Positions 61,645-64,000 of a stretch of 64,000 nucleotides of DNA are shown piece after piece. Position numbers and translations under genes: made by a program. This DNA is from Crocodylus rhombifer. Taxonomy: Eukaryota; Chordata; Crocodylia; Crocodylidae. The DNA lies in assembly GCA_038503035.1 (NCBI GenBank), contig JAVSML010000975.1:124001-188000 (forward strand). The letters run 5' to 3'. Numbering within the stretch: position 1 is the stretch's first letter; each line of letters begins with the position of its first letter. The notes under the pieces are model-generated. The model saw only the letters and a program-made list of their open reading frames with translations. It was not told the origin of the DNA and did not search any database.

Positions 61645-61758
61645 TGTTTTCCTTCATTAAAGAAAGTTCAGTTGCCTTCTCTCAGCAAACTGCCCTTCAA
61701 ATCTGTAGATCAGAAATTCATGGAGAAGTCCAAGAACCAGTTAAATAACTTTCTACAG
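61645..61758 (+). CDS. SNX25: SNX25 exon: middle of PX domain
   Basis: 38 codons, phase 0 on both sides: CFPSLKKVQLPSLSKLPFKS, then VDQKFMEKSKNQLNNFLQ. It holds the proline-containing membrane loop (LPSLSKLPFK) and the helix that in other PX domains carries a second basic phosphoinositide contact (here EKSKNQLNNFL, lysines rather than the usual arginine). Acceptor CTGCCTAG with a strong pyrimidine tract; donor GTAAGA at 61759. The next exon, expected to start with the last PX helix, is beyond the window. This exon is flanked in both introns by 133-bp direct repeats (60036-60168 and 62198-62330). Confidence 0.95.
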
Positions 61759-62197
61759 GTAAGAAACAGACTGTGTGCACTCCTGAAGAGTGGAAAACTC
61801 TTATTAAGGATCAGAGTTTCAAAGCGATTTATGGTTGCTCTTATTTTATGCTGCTAGGGCCTGAAATACAAAGTAGCTTGTAAATTGAACAGAACTTAAC
61901 TCCACCTTCAAATGTTAGGAGAAAAAATCTTATTTCTTTATATTTATCACTCTTACGCAAACCCTGGAAAATCCTGTTGCAGTCACTGTGGTCTCCTTTC
62001 ATCTCCCTCTCTGGGGTTACCAGAAAACGCACGCGCATCATCCTTCTCTGACTCATTCTACAAATCTGCACTTCACGGTATTTCCTCTGAGAGCGTTCCG
62101 GGTGGTGTCACACGTTCAACTTAACATTTACTAAACTCAGTTAAAATGTGAGCAGATGCACTTTCAGGCACCTTAATGTGTGTTAAATGACCCCATG

Positions 62198-62330
62198 GCA
62201 TTGCAAAGTTATTCCATTTGAAGTGAGGGTAATCTCCAAACACCTCCTTCTTTTAATAGGTTATTACATTCCAGTTACTTGCAACTGTTGCAAGTGAACA
62301 TATGACACCACCCTGAGTGGATTGTTATGG
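62198..62330 (+). repeat. 133-bp direct repeat, copy B
   Basis: Begins GCATTGCAAAGTTATTCC and ends GGATTGTTATGG. Same length and orientation as copy A at 60036, with 2.16 kb between their starts. Confidence 0.85.
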
Positions 62331-62424
62331 AGTCCTTTTCCTAAGTGGATCTCTGGGTTTGAGGTACTGTTGGAACCGTTTCTGTTTCACACAAATAGAA
62401 ACCTGCAAAGAGGGTCAGTGAGAG

Positions 62425-63020
62425 AGTGCAGGAAATTGACATTTTCAATGTACTGATGACACACAGCTGTATATCTCTCTTTGTCTGATTTGAATGATGA
62501 AGTCCAATGCCTTAGCTATTGTCTAAGCTAGCCATGGAGAAGAGTGGGCTAAGAACTCAATACCGAGAAAGCAGAGGAGATGATAGGAAAGCAGTCTGAG
62601 AAAATGGTGAAGGATGCATCAGAATTGTTAAGGAGATAGATCTGTCATTAGTTACAAGGAGTCAAAACATATCAGTGTTCTTTGGACCACAGCTGCTGTT
62701 AGTTGATCATATCTCATACCTCAGCTGACCCAGACAGCATTTAGCCATCTTCATCTGATTAAGCAATGGTGATCTAGTTACTTTTATCCACACTTTTTCC
62801 ACTCCAGAGTTAGATTATTGCAGTGTCCCCTGTATGTTTCCATACCTTAAAACCATGCATCGGCTGAAGTTGGGGTCCCTGTGGAATCAGGGTACAGCAG
62901 TTCACATATTAATTAGCATTTTTTGCTGGGAGCACATGACACCTGTGCGATTGGAACTGTGCTGGCTGCCTGCTCCTCTCTGTGTGAGGTTTAAAGTGCT
63001 GGCTTATGACCTATAAATCT
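62425..63020 (+). mobile_element. L2-like LINE relic
   Basis: A DDTQLYISL motif (from GATGACACACAGCTGTATAT) is followed about 350 bases later by LDYCSVPCMFPYLKTMHRL-like and HMTPVRLELCWLPAPLCVRF sequence. DDTQLY, LDYCN and HITPxLxxLHWLP are L2-clade reverse transcriptase motifs in the right order. Several frameshifts. Confidence 0.8.
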
Positions 63021-63024
63021 AAAA

Positions 63025-63240
63025 TGATAGAGAAATAGGGCTGGAAGAGATCTCTAGAGGTCATCTAGTCCAACTCCCTTCCTGAGGTAGGATCATCCCT
63101 ATCCAAACCATTTTATACAATCCATAATCTAAACTGTACATACAACTGCCATCAACCCTGACATAACACAGATTTAACACCCTAATCTGCCACAGGTAAA
63201 GCAGGAAAACCATAGCAACTAACTTCCTGCTTCTATGAAA
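63025..63240 (-). mobile_element. CR1 LINE, 3' end, antisense
   Basis: AGGGCTGGAAGAGATCTCTA, then GAGGTCATCTAGTCCAACTC, is the reverse complement of the standard CR1 tail (GTTGGACTAGATGACCTC...CTTCCAGCCCT). The 63080-63240 part is more diverged and its border is approximate. Confidence 0.75.
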
Positions 63241-63633
63241 TGTCAGTATATGCTCAAGAGGTCCTGGGTAGAAAAAAGCCCTAAGTGACTTTGGACCAGT
63301 GCTGCCTGACTCTTCAGGTACCATATTGCCATTGCTGAAGTCAACAGGAAGACTCAAATTGGGGTCCTTTCTCTGCCATTGGGAAAGAGAAGAGGTCTGG
63401 CAAGGCATTTTCACTGTGAGGATTGTAGAACTTGTTCCTTGCTTTGTCCAAAATAGCCCAAATATGTCAAAAGGCTCCTGTTTGAGGTTTCCAGAGAGGT
63501 TGGGGTGTACTTCCTAGATAGTGAAGAGGTAGTTGGCCAGCTGCGTGATGTGGGTGAATTCTGTGGAACTGATATATTTTACTTCTGACATTTAAAATTA
63601 GTTGCATTGATCATCTGACTAATGAAGTTAAGG

Positions 63634-64000
63634 CAAGGCTGGGTAAAATATGGCCCACGGGCCAGGTTTGGCCTGCCAAGCACCTTCATCCAGCTCACGG
63701 TGCCCACCAGCAAATTGTGCCCTGCCCAGCCCTTCTGCCCACAAGGATGCGAGTGAGGTGCCCACATGTACACACAGCCCCAAAGTACCCGATTGCTTTG
63801 GTCCCACCCTCATGGGCAGAAGGTACCGGCTGGCCAACATGCAGCTTCCACGTGGGGTTGTTGCTGCTGCTGTCTCTGACACTGCTGCAGTCCCAGGGAC
63901 CCGCTCTGCTTTCACATGCTCCTGCTGGCTCTGGGCAGCAGGTAGGAAAGTGGCAGGGGCATGGCTGCAGCTGGGTGGGAGCTCTGAGTGCGGGGTTGGG
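63634..64000. mobile_element. hAT-like element, left end, cut by window end
   Basis: CAAGGCTGGGTAAAATATGG, followed by CCCACGGGCCAGG, resembles the terminus of the 187-bp hAT family (CAGGGTGGGCAAAATGCAGC). The interior is GC-rich and different. The right end is outside the window. Confidence 0.55.

Larger units (their letters stand above)
4810..61758 (+). other. SNX25: SNX25 gene, internal part (8 exons)
   Basis: Sorting nexin 25 is an endosome-associated protein of the SNX-PXA-RGS-PX family (SNX13, SNX14, SNX19, SNX25); SNX25 has been linked to lysosomal degradation of TGF-beta receptors. Eight exons on one strand join without a stop into 404 codons after one leading base. The order is end of PXA, RGS, linker, PX, as in the family. 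Signature stretches include MERMDKRALISLWESVEYLK in the RGS part and NWTVPRKLSEFQNLHRKL in the PX part, which I recognise as SNX25 rather than its paralogues. Every intron starts GT and ends AG. The gene is incomplete at both ends: the start codon, first PXA exons, the last PX exon and the nexin C domain are outside. No frameshift or early stop is seen, so the gene looks functional. Confidence 0.95.
61759..64000 (+). other. SNX25: SNX25 intron, 5' part
   Basis: It begins with the strong donor GTAAGA and has no end in the window. It holds the second 133-bp direct repeat (62198-62330), an L2 relic, an antisense CR1 end and the start of a hAT-like element. 61759-62197 and 63241-63633 show nothing recognised. 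Confidence 0.85.

Noticed and set aside
1..64000. tRNA, rRNA, snRNA genes, CRISPR arrays or a bacterial-type operon
   Set aside because: None seen on either strand; the sequence is typical vertebrate intronic DNA.

Overview
The window is vertebrate nuclear DNA: AT-rich introns, short exons bounded by GT-AG splice signals, and many degraded transposons. CR1 LINEs dominate, with non-autonomous hAT elements flanked by 8-bp target duplications, a few L1, L2 and MIR remnants, and a relic of an R2-like retrotransposon. There are no Alu or mammalian B-type SINEs. This mix points to a non-avian sauropsid. The CR1 3' ends and the 187-bp hAT family look most like a crocodilian, with a turtle as the alternative; this is a judgement from recognition, not a search.

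One protein-coding gene is recognisable, on the + strand: an internal part of SNX25 (sorting nexin 25). Eight exons are visible (4810-4880, 23593-23783, 34521-34652, 38974-39249, 46419-46574, 50817-50948, 59101-59241, 61645-61758), giving 1,213 coding bases or 404 uninterrupted codons. They cover the end of the PXA region and its linker, the RGS domain, a coiled-coil-like linker, and most of the PX domain. The 5' exons with the promoter lie before the window, and the last PX exon and C-terminal nexin domain lie after it.

Layout: 1-4809 is the end of an upstream intron, holding a CR1 split by a hAT element, an unclassified GC-rich repeat and another hAT. Intron 4881-23592 is the largest and carries hATs, CR1s, an I-like LINE relic, the R2-like endonuclease relic, a perfect 19-bp hairpin and a run of 34 G. 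Intron 23784-34520 holds two large GC-rich elements, an antisense L1 and two CR1s. The introns from 34653 to 50816 hold a hAT with a SINE-like insert, palindromic elements and long stretches with nothing recognised. Intron 50949-59100 holds a hAT nested in a CR1, an L3-like CR1 and a MIR. Around the last exon lies a pair of 133-bp direct repeats, followed by L2, antisense CR1 and a hAT running off the end.

I found no second gene, RNA gene, promoter, CRISPR array or novel multi-gene system. The more unusual material is in the repeats: two hAT elements with different termini sharing one internal GC-rich module, long and short versions of another inverted-repeat family, and direct repeats flanking an in-frame SNX25 exon.
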